Below, in pieces: positions 1 to 7,927 of a stretch of 64,000 nucleotides of DNA. The stretch is from Shewanella saliphila (GTDB lineage Bacteria; Pseudomonadota; Gammaproteobacteria; Enterobacterales; Shewanellaceae), in the NCBI RefSeq assembly GCF_014648295.1, contig NZ_BMQV01000014.1, forward strand, positions 1-64,000. Direction: 5' to 3'. A model generated the notes under the pieces. It searched no databases. It was not told where the DNA came from and saw nothing but the letters and a program-made list of their open reading frames with translations. A program made the translations under genes and the position numbers. Position 1 is the stretch's first letter. Every line of letters begins with the position of its first letter.

Positions 1-116
1 ACCCGTCCGCCGCTCGTCAGCAAAGTAAGCAAGCTTACTCTCTGTTACCGCTCGACTTGCATGTGTTAGGCCTGCCGCCAGCGTTCAATCTGAGCCATGA
101 TCAAACTCTTCAATTA
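1..116 (-). rRNA. rrs: 16S ribosomal RNA, 5' end only
   Basis: The minus strand carries the universal 16S 5' region: the 27F primer-like AGAGTTTGATCATGGCTCAG (positions 110 down to 91), then the conserved AACGCTGGCGGCAGGCC block, and GACGAGCGGCGGACGGGT at the window edge. The gene runs off the left end, so only about 116 nt are present. The mature 5' end is placed near 116 by alignment to the E. coli start and could be a base or two off. The upstream leader, boxA and promoters on the same strand support this being the start of an rrn operon. Confidence 0.97.
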
Positions 117-339
117 AAGTTTTTTTCGAACCCGAAAGTTCTGCTCAATGAATTCTTACTGTATGTACATGCGCTAATTTCAAATTAATGAAACTAGCTT
201 TTGTCTTTAGTATGAACATTCAACACCCTAAGGTGATGCATTGAGATTTAAATTTTTTGATTGCCTACATTCCGAAGAACAAGAAGACAATTTCGAATAA
301 CTCAATACCTGTGAATGTCCACACAGATTACTTGATAAA

Positions 340-352
340 TTGTTAAAGAGCG
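340..352 (-). promoter_or_regulatory. rrn boxA antitermination site
   Basis: The minus strand reads CGCTCTTTAACAA, one base different from the classical rrn leader boxA TGCTCTTTAACAA. It sits between P2 and mature 16S, the expected place for loading NusB/NusE antitermination factors. Confidence 0.85.
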
Positions 353-381
353 TTGACCGTTTCAGTAGGTCAGGGCTGCGT

Positions 382-409
382 ATTTTACGCATTCCCTTTA
401 TGGCGTCAA
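382..409 (-). promoter_or_regulatory. rrn P2 promoter
   Basis: On the minus strand a -35 TTGACG (409-404) is followed after 16 bp by a -10 TAAAAT (387-382). It lies between P1 and boxA, the usual arrangement of tandem rRNA promoters. This is a sequence match only. Confidence 0.7.
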
Positions 410-511
410 GTGTTTTTTCAAACTTCTTTTTGCCGTTATCTTCACTACCTCAGTAGCTTGATAACACTCACCGGCTTTTGCTTTCGCTGTCTGCCGTGTC
501 AGTGGATGCGC

Positions 512-539
512 ATTATAGGCAGCTTAAGATTTAGTGCAA
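512..539 (-). promoter_or_regulatory. rrn P1 promoter
   Basis: On the minus strand a -35 TTGCAC (539-534), a 16-bp spacer and a perfect -10 TATAAT (517-512) are followed by a GCGC-rich discriminator typical of stringently controlled rRNA P1 promoters. The sequence just upstream is very AT-rich (TTAATTAAAAG), resembling an UP element. Confidence 0.8.
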
Positions 540-775
540 GCGCTTTTAATTAATAATAGTTTTGAACGTTGAACTTTTGTTCAGATCGTTTCTTTTTTGA
601 GTTTTTTGCTTAAAGAAGCACCTTTAGCTAGATCACAAAATGGTTATTTCTGATATTTAAGTTAATTTTGAGCTCAATTTTTCAACAGCAGTCTGGTGTA
701 TCTGGCAAAATTTAATTACTATGTAACGGTTTTTAACAGTTATTTATCATTTTTATATTCATTAGAGATTATTTT

Positions 776-1228
776 ATGCAGAAATCATTCGTGATTGTTT
801 TGATTGCGGCGCTTCTTGGCGCTTTTGTTTTTTCTCAGTTTGGCGGTGCATCTTCTTCTGTAGCGTTTATTGCTGGTGTAGTAGTGGCAACGTTGATTTT
901 TACCTTTATGCCAACAAGTTCAGCAAACTCTGCTGATGAACCTTATGTTGGTCCAACGATGACACTGTATGTAGGTAACTTACCTTACCGTGTGCACGAA
1001 GGTGAAGTGAAAGCTTTATTTGGTGAATATGGTCCGGTTAACTCGGTGCGTTTGGTTCGTGACCGCAAGACGGGTCGTCGTAAAGGATTTGGTTTTGTTG
1101 AAATGTCTGAAGCTGGGGCTCAAAAGGCAATGGCCAAACTGAATGACTACAGCTTCCAAGAACGTACTTTAAAAGTAAGAGAAGCTAAATCACAAGAATC
1201 TGACTCTGATAATAGCCAGAATTCGTAA
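776..1228 (+). CDS. Membrane-anchored RRM RNA-binding protein
   Basis: 150 aa. Residues about 1-48 form two hydrophobic segments (FVIVLIAALLGAFVF and VAFIAGVVVATLIFTF) predicted to insert in the inner membrane. Residues about 62-137 form one RRM domain with RNP2 LYVGNL and RNP1 KGFGFVEM, including the aromatic residues that stack on RNA bases. A Ser/Asp-rich tail ends the protein. Single-RRM proteins of this general type occur in many marine gammaproteobacteria, but the RNA target is not known to me. It is transcribed divergently from the rRNA operon and converges on murI with a 20-bp gap. A GAGA element precedes the ATG. Domain identity is secure; cellular role is not. Confidence 0.85.
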   Translation: MQKSFVIVLIAALLGAFVFSQFGGASSSVAFIAGVVVATLIFTFMPTSSANSADEPYVGPTMTLYVGNLPYRVHEGEVKALFGEYGPVNSVRLVRDRKTGRRKGFGFVEMSEAGAQKAMAKLNDYSFQERTLKVREAKSQESDSDNSQNS

Positions 1229-1248
1229 TAAGTGAGCTAGCGATATCG

Positions 1249-2028
1249 TTAGTCGGTTATGGTTACCAGCGAAAAATCACTAAAGCCATAATCGACTAAT
1301 GCTTCTTTAAGCCCTTCACTAATTTCTGCTGTGTAACATGTTTGTAATTGCTTACTGCCGTCATGTTCTTTCGAAAGCAAAAACCTGACCCGCTTCGCTA
1401 TTGCCTCACCCGAATCTAATAATGTCACTCCTGGCCCTATGCAATCACTAATTTCAGTAGCGATCATCGGAAAGTGTGTACAACCTAATACCAATACATC
1501 TATATCAGATTCAATAATTGGTTGCAGGATAGCTTTCAACTTATTTTTGTCGATAGTTTGACGTGCTACATGTTGTTCGGCTAATAACACAAGTTCAGAT
1601 GTTCCAAACAACTCGACTCGGCAATTTTCAGCAAATTGATTGATGAGCTCTTGAGTATAATCTCGTTTCACTGTTCCTGGTGTAGCCAGCAATCCTATGT
1701 GTTTCTTTTGCGATAACATTGCTGCAGGTTTGATTGCAGGAACAACGCCAACAATTGGAATCGTAAGTGACTGGCGCAATTGAGGCAGTACGAGTGTACT
1801 TGCAGTATTACATGCAACGATCACTATACTGGCATTGAGGCGTTTAGCTTGCTGGGTTATTAATGCAACACAACCACTGATCAGCTCTTGTTCTGACAAG
1901 TTGCCATATGGCAAACGGGCATTATCAAACAGATAGCAATAGTCATGCTGAGGTAGCTGTTTTCTAATTTCACTCATGACCGACAATCCGCCGATGCCAG
2001 AATCAAATACTAATATAGGTCCAGACAA
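1249..2028 (-). CDS. murI: Glutamate racemase
   Basis: Interconverts L- and D-glutamate to supply D-Glu for peptidoglycan precursors in the cytoplasm. The protein shows the family's two catalytic cysteines in ACNTAS and GCTHFP, the N-terminal FDSGIGGLSV loop, and PYGNLS. I place the start at the TTG at 2028 (259 aa) because GGAG lies 6 nt before it. A longer frame from a TTG at 2040 would put that Shine-Dalgarno sequence inside the gene. Location beside an rrn operon and trmA matches E. coli (trmA-btuB-murI-rrsB), although btuB is missing here. Identity is firm, start moderately so. Confidence 0.93.
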   Translation of the reverse strand: MSGPILVFDSGIGGLSVMSEIRKQLPQHDYCYLFDNARLPYGNLSEQELISGCVALITQQAKRLNASIVIVACNTASTLVLPQLRQSLTIPIVGVVPAIKPAAMLSQKKHIGLLATPGTVKRDYTQELINQFAENCRVELFGTSELVLLAEQHVARQTIDKNKLKAILQPIIESDIDVLVLGCTHFPMIATEISDCIGPGVTLLDSGEAIAKRVRFLLSKEHDGSKQLQTCYTAEISEGLKEALVDYGFSDFSLVTITD

Positions 2029-2157
2029 TATGGGCTCCAAAGATGAATCTGCTCAATATTTATGGTTATGTCATTTTATCATTAGGCGCGTAATACTAGA
2101 CATCAGTGTCATTTAGTATAATATTTGCGCCCTTTTTTACAGCCTTAGGTGGACGAT

Positions 2158-3255
2158 ATGAATTTAGCTGCAATGGATCCTAAAAACTACGATGCACAAT
2201 TACAACAAAAGCGCATCAAGCTTGAACAGGCCTTTGCCGATTTCAATCCTCCAGCGCTAGAAATCTTTGCTTCTGAACCAATGCATTATCGTATGCGTGC
2301 CGAATTTAGAATGTGGCATGAAGGCGATGACTTATATTACTACATGTTTGATAAAGCACTGAATGCAAAAGTGCGTTGTGACCAATATTTACCAGCAGGG
2401 TTACTGATTAATCAAATGATGGCGGCAATTATAGAAGAATTAAAGCCTAATCCAGCATTACGTCACAAGCTATTTCAGATAGATTTTTTGTCAACGCTTA
2501 GTGGTGAGATCTTAGTGTCACTGCTCTATCATCGTCAGCTTGATGATGAATGGCGCGAGCAAGCAACTCAATTAAAAGCTAAGTTAGCGACACAGTTTAA
2601 TATCAATATTATTGGCCGAGCTCGCAAGCAAAAAATCGACTTAGACAAAGACTTTGTGGTCGAGTCGTTAACGGTTAATCAACAAACATTACAGTACAAG
2701 CAAATTGAAAACAGCTTTACTCAGCCGAATGCAAAAGTATCAGTAAAAATGCTCGAATGGGCGATTGATGCGACTAAACAAAGCCAAGGTGACTTACTGG
2801 AACTGTATTGTGGCAATGGCAACTTCACGATTGCATTGGCACAAAACTTTAACCGAGTATTAGCTACGGAATTAGCTAAGCCATCTGTTGATGCTGCTCA
2901 ATATAATATTGCTATCAATAAAGTAGATAACGTTCAGATTATTCGTATGTCGGCAGAAGACTTTAGCGACGCGATGGCGAAGAAACGTCAATATCGACGC
3001 TTAGAAGGAATTGATTTAGACAGTTATAATTGCAATACCATCTTTGTTGATCCGCCACGCGCAGGTATTGACCCGGAAACGTTAAAGTTAGTACAGGGCT
3101 ATGAGCGAATTTTATATATATCGTGTAATCCTGAAACCTTAAAAGACAACTTGCTTACGCTAAGCGAAACCCATGAAATTAGCCGCTTTGCATTATTTGA
3201 CCAATTCCCATATACCGACCATATGGAGTCAGGTGTATTGCTTGTGCGTAAATAA
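2158..3255 (+). CDS. trmA: tRNA (uracil-5-)-methyltransferase TrmA
   Basis: SAM-dependent enzyme making m5U54 in the T-loop of tRNAs (also acts on tmRNA in E. coli). Closely follows E. coli TrmA along its length: HYRMRAEFR and [11 protein letters not shown] in the N-terminal part, SAM-binding [16 protein letters not shown], and the catalytic cysteine in ISCNPETL. I choose the ATG at 2158 (365 aa). The GTG at 2149 would give three extra residues but overlaps the AGGTGG ribosome binding site. A -10-like TATAAT lies at 2117-2122 with no good -35. Divergent from murI, convergent with fabR. Confidence 0.95.
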   Translation: MNLAAMDPKNYDAQLQQKRIKLEQAFADFNPPALEIFASEPMHYRMRAEFRMWHEGDDLYYYMFDKALNAKVRCDQYLPAGLLINQMMAAIIEELKPNPALRHKLFQIDFLSTLSGEILVSLLYHRQLDDEWREQATQLKAKLATQFNINIIGRARKQKIDLDKDFVVESLTVNQQTLQYKQIENSFTQPNAKVSVKMLEWAIDATKQSQGDLLELYCGNGNFTIALAQNFNRVLATELAKPSVDAAQYNIAINKVDNVQIIRMSAEDFSDAMAKKRQYRRLEGIDLDSYNCNTIFVDPPRAGIDPETLKLVQGYERILYISCNPETLKDNLLTLSETHEISRFALFDQFPYTDHMESGVLLVRK

Positions 3256-3270
3256 CTCAGCGCGATTTAC

Positions 3271-3313
3271 TAGATACAACAAGGGCGCATTCATTGCGCC
3301 CTCGTTGTATCTA
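3271..3313. terminator. Long hairpin between trmA and fabR
   Basis: A 19-bp inverted repeat (arms 3271-3289 and 3295-3313, one mismatch) with a 5-nt loop sits between two convergent genes. It has no clear U-tract on either strand, so it may be a bidirectional terminator of reduced efficiency or a mRNA-stabilising hairpin. Confidence 0.55.
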
Positions 3314-3328
3314 CAATACTGAAAACTC

Positions 3329-3946
3329 TTAGGTACGATTGTCCATTTTTTGCTGTAACGCTTCTGCACCCGTTGCCACCATCCGCAGCTGTAATACAAG
3401 CTGATCAGCTAATGCCTTTCGCTCACTGCGTTTTAAATCTAACGCCGATGCTCCAGCATTGAACACTAAAATCACTAATGCTTCTGCCTGTGCTCGGGCA
3501 AGGTCTGGCGTGCGGTTGGCTTGCGCCTCTGTATAATGCGCGAGCTCTGAAATAAAATGTTCAATCTCACGCTCAACTGCAGCTCTAAACGCGGCAGATG
3601 TTCCTGAGCGTTCATGCAATAAAATACGAAATACGTTTGGATTAGATTCTAATACTTCAATAAAGGTATCGACTGAAATACGGATGACGCTGCCACCGGC
3701 TTCTGCGCGTTGACGACCTTTGCGCATCATTTGGCGCAAGGTTAAACCACCTTCATCAACCATGGTTAAGCCAAGTTCGTTCATGTCTTTAAAATGACGA
3801 TAGAAAGAAGTGGGAGCAATACCTGCTTCGCGTGCAACTTCACGCAAACTTAAACTCGAAAAACTGCGTTCTGCGCTTAATTGATTAAAAGCTGCATCCA
3901 CTAATGCACGACGCGTTTTTTCCTTTTGTTGTGCTCTAACACCCAT
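3329..3946 (-). CDS. fabR: Unsaturated fatty acid synthesis repressor FabR (TetR family)
   Basis: 205 aa, close to E. coli FabR over the whole length, including the N-terminal [20 protein letters not shown] and the HTH recognition region [15 protein letters not shown]. coli FabR represses fabA/fabB in response to the ratio of unsaturated to saturated acyl thioesters. It is next to trmA as in E. coli and divergent from a desaturase gene, with a perfect FabR-type operator in the shared intergenic region. Control of that desaturase and possibly itself is therefore a strong inference. The ATG at 3946 matches the conserved N-terminus. Confidence 0.93.
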   Translation of the reverse strand: MGVRAQQKEKTRRALVDAAFNQLSAERSFSSLSLREVAREAGIAPTSFYRHFKDMNELGLTMVDEGGLTLRQMMRKGRQRAEAGGSVIRISVDTFIEVLESNPNVFRILLHERSGTSAAFRAAVEREIEHFISELAHYTEAQANRTPDLARAQAEALVILVFNAGASALDLKRSERKALADQLVLQLRMVATGAEALQQKMDNRT

Positions 3947-4019
3947 TTACTAATCCATTCAGTCAACATTTAGCAACAGATAATACCGTTTTTAAAACAG
4001 AAACACAGCCCTGTTAAAC

Positions 4020-4048
4020 TTGACCCGTCCCTATCGACTAAGTTAAAT
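4020..4048 (+). promoter_or_regulatory. Promoter of the desaturase gene
   Basis: TTGACC (4020-4025), 17 bp, then TTAAAT (4043-4048). The transcription start would fall within the adjoining FabR-type palindrome, which suits repression by blocking RNA polymerase. Predicted by pattern only. Confidence 0.5.
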
Positions 4049-4049
4049 T

Positions 4050-4067
4050 AGCGTACAAATGTACGCT
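4050..4067. promoter_or_regulatory. FabR operator
   Basis: AGCGTACAAATGTACGCT is a perfect 8-bp inverted repeat (AGCGTACA / TGTACGCT) with a 2-bp centre. It matches the FabR box of E. coli fabA/fabB (AGCGTACA-N2-TGT.CGCT as I recall it). It lies between fabR and the desaturase, just after the predicted -10 of the desaturase. Confidence 0.85.
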
Positions 4068-4102
4068 CAACTTGCTATAACCTATTATTGGAATCTTATT
4101 AA

Positions 4103-5212
4103 ATGAAAAAACCTCCAATCATTTGGCTTAATACCCTGCTATTTGCCATTACCTTAATTGGCGCTGTGGTATTAATCCCTTGGCGTGGCTTCACCCATGG
4201 CTTTGACGGCATTGAATGGATTGCATTTGTTGTTTTTGCTTACGCTAGTGGTTTATCGATTACCGCCGGCTACCATAGATTATGGTCCCATAAAGCATAT
4301 AAGGCCCACCCTGCGGTTCGTTTTTTATACGCGTTAGGTGGCGCATTAGCACTGCAAAACAGTGCTTTACATTGGTGTAGTGACCATCGTATACACCACA
4401 AACATGTTGATAATAATGATAAAGATCCGTACTCGGCTAAAATGGGCTTTTGGTATAGCCACATAGGTTGGATGCTACGTGAATACCAAGCCAGTCGTTA
4501 CAGCGATTACAATAACGTACGCGACTTACAAAACGACCGTATCGTTATGTGGCAGCATAAACACTACTTAGCTTTAGTCATTTTGATGAACATTGGCTTG
4601 CCAGCATTTTTAGGTTGGTTAAACGGTGACATACTGTCTATGGTGTTAATGGCAGGTTTATTACGCTTAGTGGTAGTACATCACTGCACCTTCTTTATTA
4701 ACTCCTTAGCCCACATTTGGGGTAAACAGCCGTACACAGATAAAAACACTGCGCGTGATAATGCCTTTTTAGCGTTATTAACATATGGCGAGGGCTATCA
4801 CAATTTTCACCATATTTTTGAAAACGATTATCGTAATGGCATTAAGTGGTGGGATTACGATCCAACCAAATGGTTAATCAAAGCGATGAGCTGGGTTGGC
4901 TTAGCGACTAACCTTCGAAAAGTGCCGCAAGAGCGTATTGAAAGTGCACGTTTGCAGATGCAACTTTTGCAAGCGCAAAATCAGGTAGCACATTTACCTA
5001 ACTGCGATGAAATTGTTGAAAAGTTTCAAGCTGAATACGATTTAATGAAGCAACATTTACTTGAATACTATCAAGCGAAAAAGAGCTTAATTGAAGCCAA
5101 ACGTAAACAATTAGCCGATCATAATCTTAAACAACAAGTGCAACACTTACGCAGCCAGTTTTTAGAAAGGCAGCGTCAATGGAAAAGCTTAACCGCAGCT
5201 TACGCCCAGTAA
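4103..5212 (+). CDS. Membrane fatty acid (acyl-CoA/acyl-lipid delta-9 type) desaturase
   Basis: 369 aa di-iron membrane desaturase. The three histidine boxes are present: HRLWSH (residues 58-63), HRIHH (95-99) and HNFHH in GEGYHNFHHIF. Hydrophobic segments at about 8-26, 38-56, 70-86, 150-170 and 175-195 fit the usual membrane topology. Such enzymes introduce a cis double bond into saturated acyl chains and allow oxygen-dependent adjustment of membrane fluidity. The last 80 or so residues are a charged, Gln/Lys-rich, probably coiled-coil tail (QLLQAQNQVAHL..., KQQVQHLRSQFLERQRQW) beyond the catalytic core. Divergent from fabR and likely repressed by it. Exact substrate (acyl-CoA or phospholipid) cannot be read from sequence. 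Confidence 0.9.
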   Translation: MKKPPIIWLNTLLFAITLIGAVVLIPWRGFTHGFDGIEWIAFVVFAYASGLSITAGYHRLWSHKAYKAHPAVRFLYALGGALALQNSALHWCSDHRIHHKHVDNNDKDPYSAKMGFWYSHIGWMLREYQASRYSDYNNVRDLQNDRIVMWQHKHYLALVILMNIGLPAFLGWLNGDILSMVLMAGLLRLVVVHHCTFFINSLAHIWGKQPYTDKNTARDNAFLALLTYGEGYHNFHHIFENDYRNGIKWWDYDPTKWLIKAMSWVGLATNLRKVPQERIESARLQMQLLQAQNQVAHLPNCDEIVEKFQAEYDLMKQHLLEYYQAKKSLIEAKRKQLADHNLKQQVQHLRSQFLERQRQWKSLTAAYAQ

Positions 5213-5225
5213 GTGAAGTAACACT

Positions 5226-5264
5226 AAAAAGGCCATCTTGATTAACCCAAGATGGCCTTTTTTT
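5226..5264. terminator. Bidirectional intrinsic terminator
   Basis: Stem AAAAAGGCCATCTTG / CAAGATGGCCTTTTT with a 7-nt loop and T/A runs on both sides. It serves the desaturase gene (+) and lies just beyond the end of the acyltransferase gene (-). Confidence 0.9.
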
Positions 5265-5266
5265 AT

Positions 5267-7132
5267 CTACCGGTTAATGTCGAATTGCCGTGTCACCTGC
5301 TGTTGCAATGCCATGCGGCTAGTTGTCTCTCCCACTACGGGCGCGGTGATATTCACTTTCACGCGAGACCAAAAACGAGTAGGTTTGGTCGTCAGTGCGT
5401 GGCCACCTTTGTGACTAAAGTACGAGCCCCATAACCCCTTGAGTGCAAGTGGTATTACGGGTACTGGGTCACGCTGTAATATCTTTTCAATTCCTGGTCT
5501 AAACTCACCTATTTCACCGTCTGGCGTTAACCGGCCTTCTGGAAATATGCACACCAGCTCGTCATTGGCTAATGCCTGGTGGATCTGTTCAAATGCATTT
5601 TGATAAGTGGCTTCACACTTTTTAGGTGAGCAGATAGGAATCACCCCTGCATGCCTAAATAAGTACCTTAAAAGTGGAATTTCGCTGATGGACTTATCCA
5701 TTACAAACCGAATAGGCCGCGTTGAAGCTCCCATAATGATTAATGCATCAACATAACTCACATGGTTACTGACAATGATCCCTGCTCCTTGCGCCGGAAT
5801 GTGCTCTCTGCCATTCACATTAACGCGATACATCACGTGGCTGAGCAAATAGCTGATAAACCGCTGGGTGAACTCAGGCACCTGTGAGTAAACATACAAC
5901 AATACCACTAAATTCATTATGCCAATTAACATAAATAACTCAGGAATTGTCCAATTTAATACCCCGAGTAATACGATTGAGAGTATTGCAGAGCCCACCA
6001 TAAACAACGCATTAATAATGTTGTTAGCCGCAATGGCTTGAGCGCACTCTTGTTTTTCTGCGCGGGTTTGAATAAACGCATACAAGGGCACAATAAATAC
6101 CCCACCACTTAACCCAACCAAAAACAGATCAATCATGACTCGATAATGCTGAGCATTGCTAATAAAAGACTCAAAGCTATACACAAAACCAGGCTCAACC
6201 ACCTGTAGCGGGATTGCGCCTATCATGTCGAAGCTAAATACACTGAGTCCCAATACCCCAAACGGCAACAGACCTAGTTCAACATGGCCAAACGAAAAAC
6301 GTTCACACACAAAAGAGCCAACGGCAATGCCGACAGAAAACAACGCCAACAACAAAGACACGACGGTAGCATCAGCGTGCAAATGCAACTTGGCAAAATT
6401 AGGAAACTGAGTCAGATATGTGGCACCTAAAAACCAAAACCAACTGATGGCTAAAATTGCCATCCAAATTGACTTTGTTTCACGTGCTTTATTAATACAG
6501 CTTAAGGTACCAGAAAATAGAGAAAACTTATTCGGATTAAGTTCACCTTGTGCAGGCAAAGAAGGAATTGCTCGGCTGGAAAGATAGCCCGCCACAGCAA
6601 GCACCAACACAATAATCGCTGCCCAGGTTAAACCGTTTTCATTCGCTACCACTAAGCCGGCACTTAATGTACCAATAAGAATCGACAAAAAGGTGCCCAT
6701 TTCAACTAAGGCATTACCTTTGACTAATTCGGCCTCGCTCAGCGCTTGCGGTAATAATGAATATTTAACCGGACCAAAATAAGCAGATTGGCTACCAGTT
6801 AAAAACAACAGAAACAACATCACCATATAACTCTGGCTAATTATCGCGACTGCCGCTGTGGACATGATTATTAGCTCTAAAAGCTTTAACCGCCGGATCA
6901 ATTTTGCTTTGTTCATGTTATCAGCCACGATACCCGCATGAGCTGAAAACAAGAAAAATGGCAAAATGAACACGCCAGCGGCTAAATTGACAAACAAGTT
7001 AACGTCGATAGGTAATGCATTAAGCTGACTGTAGGTCACCAGTAACAACAAGACATTTTTGTAAAAGTTATCATTTAGCGCCCCTAAACACAGGGTCACA
7101 AAATAAGGTAAAAAGCGTTTAGTTAATATCAT
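5267..7132 (-). CDS. MFS lysophospholipid transporter-PlsC acyltransferase fusion
   Basis: 621 aa. Residues 1 to about 405 are a 10-12 segment MFS transporter resembling LplT (start FLPYFVTLCLGALNDNFYKN; GSQSAYFGPVKYSLLPQ). Residues about 425-615 are a PlsC/AGPAT domain with the catalytic NHVSYVD (NHx4D) and FPEGRLTPDGE boxes. This matches the first two parts of the Aas/LplT architecture but lacks the acyl-ACP synthetase domain. By analogy it would flip lysophospholipids inward and re-acylate them. The gene overlaps the 3' end of the upstream TetR gene by 14 nt, so the two are co-transcribed. The domain reading is firm; the substrate is inferred. Confidence 0.87.
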   Translation of the reverse strand: MILTKRFLPYFVTLCLGALNDNFYKNVLLLLVTYSQLNALPIDVNLFVNLAAGVFILPFFLFSAHAGIVADNMNKAKLIRRLKLLELIIMSTAAVAIISQSYMVMLFLLFLTGSQSAYFGPVKYSLLPQALSEAELVKGNALVEMGTFLSILIGTLSAGLVVANENGLTWAAIIVLVLAVAGYLSSRAIPSLPAQGELNPNKFSLFSGTLSCINKARETKSIWMAILAISWFWFLGATYLTQFPNFAKLHLHADATVVSLLLALFSVGIAVGSFVCERFSFGHVELGLLPFGVLGLSVFSFDMIGAIPLQVVEPGFVYSFESFISNAQHYRVMIDLFLVGLSGGVFIVPLYAFIQTRAEKQECAQAIAANNIINALFMVGSAILSIVLLGVLNWTIPELFMLIGIMNLVVLLYVYSQVPEFTQRFISYLLSHVMYRVNVNGREHIPAQGAGIIVSNHVSYVDALIIMGASTRPIRFVMDKSISEIPLLRYLFRHAGVIPICSPKKCEATYQNAFEQIHQALANDELVCIFPEGRLTPDGEIGEFRPGIEKILQRDPVPVIPLALKGLWGSYFSHKGGHALTTKPTRFWSRVKVNITAPVVGETTSRMALQQQVTRQFDINR

Positions 7133-7733
7133 GCAAACTCCCTGTTTTGCTTATACCAGCAATATATCCTTGTACATGACTGCACAACATAGTGTGTAAG
7201 TCATTGTGGGTTGCAAATAGCTTTTCATCTAAGGCTAAAGTCGTTAACCCATGAATACCGCCCCAAAGCACTCGGCTCATCAATTCTGCTTGTGGTTCAT
7301 TAATGCCTGTAAAGTAACTGCGTAATTGCGACTCCACTAAAGCAAATAATGATTTAACAATCGTGGTGTGGTTTTGCGGTAAAGGCTGATCGTCTGGCAT
7401 CGTTAATTCAAACACCAACCGAAAACAGCTTTTATGTTGTAGAGCAAAATCACTATAAGCCATCGCCATATTTTGAATATTCGTTATCGGCGCTTGCAGT
7501 GTTAACCCTTGCAGCACCGTAGATAGATTCACCAAAGTCTGTTCTGATACAGCCAATAATAAATACTGATAACTGCCAAAAATATTTATTAAGGTACTCG
7601 GCACATAGCCAATTTGACTAGCCACTTTTCGCAAACTCAAAGAATGAAGATTGTCATGTTGCAAATGCATTACAACAGCTTCAATTGCCATATGTTTAAT
7701 TTGCTCATGAGTGTGCTCTTTACGTCTTGCCAC
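7119..7733 (-). CDS. TetR-family transcriptional regulator (WHG-type C-terminus)
   Basis: 204 aa. An N-terminal HTH (about residues 8-55, SLRKVASQIGYVPSTLINIF) and a C-terminal ligand domain containing LWGGIHGLTTLAL, typical of the WHG subgroup. I use the GTG at 7733, giving MARRKEHTHEQIK, because a TTAGGTG ribosome site precedes it. A GTG at 7742 is also open. It overlaps the MFS-acyltransferase gene and is its likely regulator, with selD divergent upstream. The inducer is unknown, although the neighbour suggests a lipid or acyl signal. Confidence 0.85.
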   Translation of the reverse strand: MARRKEHTHEQIKHMAIEAVVMHLQHDNLHSLSLRKVASQIGYVPSTLINIFGSYQYLLLAVSEQTLVNLSTVLQGLTLQAPITNIQNMAMAYSDFALQHKSCFRLVFELTMPDDQPLPQNHTTIVKSLFALVESQLRSYFTGINEPQAELMSRVLWGGIHGLTTLALDEKLFATHNDLHTMLCSHVQGYIAGISKTGSLHDIN

Positions 7734-7797
7734 TGTAGTCACCTAACATCATTTGTCTTGATGAGTGATAAGCTAACAGCAAACAAAATAAAAAACA

Positions 7798-7827
7798 ATG
7801 TTCATAATATTTTATTTTATCGAACAT
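7798..7827. promoter_or_regulatory. Possible TetR operator
   Basis: ATGTTC and GAACAT arms flank 18 bp of AT-only or nearly AT-only sequence, roughly 65 bp upstream of the TetR gene start and within the tetR-selD intergenic region. The arms are short, so this is only a candidate autoregulatory site. Confidence 0.25.
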
Positions 7828-7927
7828 AAAGTAATAACTAGATTGTATAAATGACTAAAACACAAGATATTCTGCCTAATAGTGATTATAATTGCTGCTC
7901 AATACGCCGTCTAAAGATCACCCCATT

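Larger units (their letters stand above)
117..505 (-). other. rRNA operon leader (precursor 5' region)
   Basis: This is the transcribed leader between the inferred P1 start (about 505) and mature 16S. It contains boxA and the P2 promoter (separate entries) and AT-rich sequence that would hold the 16S processing stem, whose partner lies off the window. I see no credible gene here: the small open frame at 353-553 lies across boxA and both promoters. The remaining stretch to 775 is AT-rich and fits UP-element and Fis-binding sequence upstream of P1, plus the unidentified promoter of the divergent RRM gene. Confidence 0.75.

Noticed and set aside
353-553. 66-aa open frame within the rRNA leader
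   Set aside because: It runs through boxA, P2 and P1 on the opposite strand, with no ribosome site; the region is explained as rRNA leader.
2149-2157. GTG start for trmA
   Set aside because: It overlaps the ribosome binding site of the ATG at 2158 and adds non-conserved residues.
7892-7927. Selenocysteine form or longer N-terminus of SelD
   Set aside because: No in-frame TGA; Cys17 is present at the catalytic place, and the TTG extension is unlike the family.
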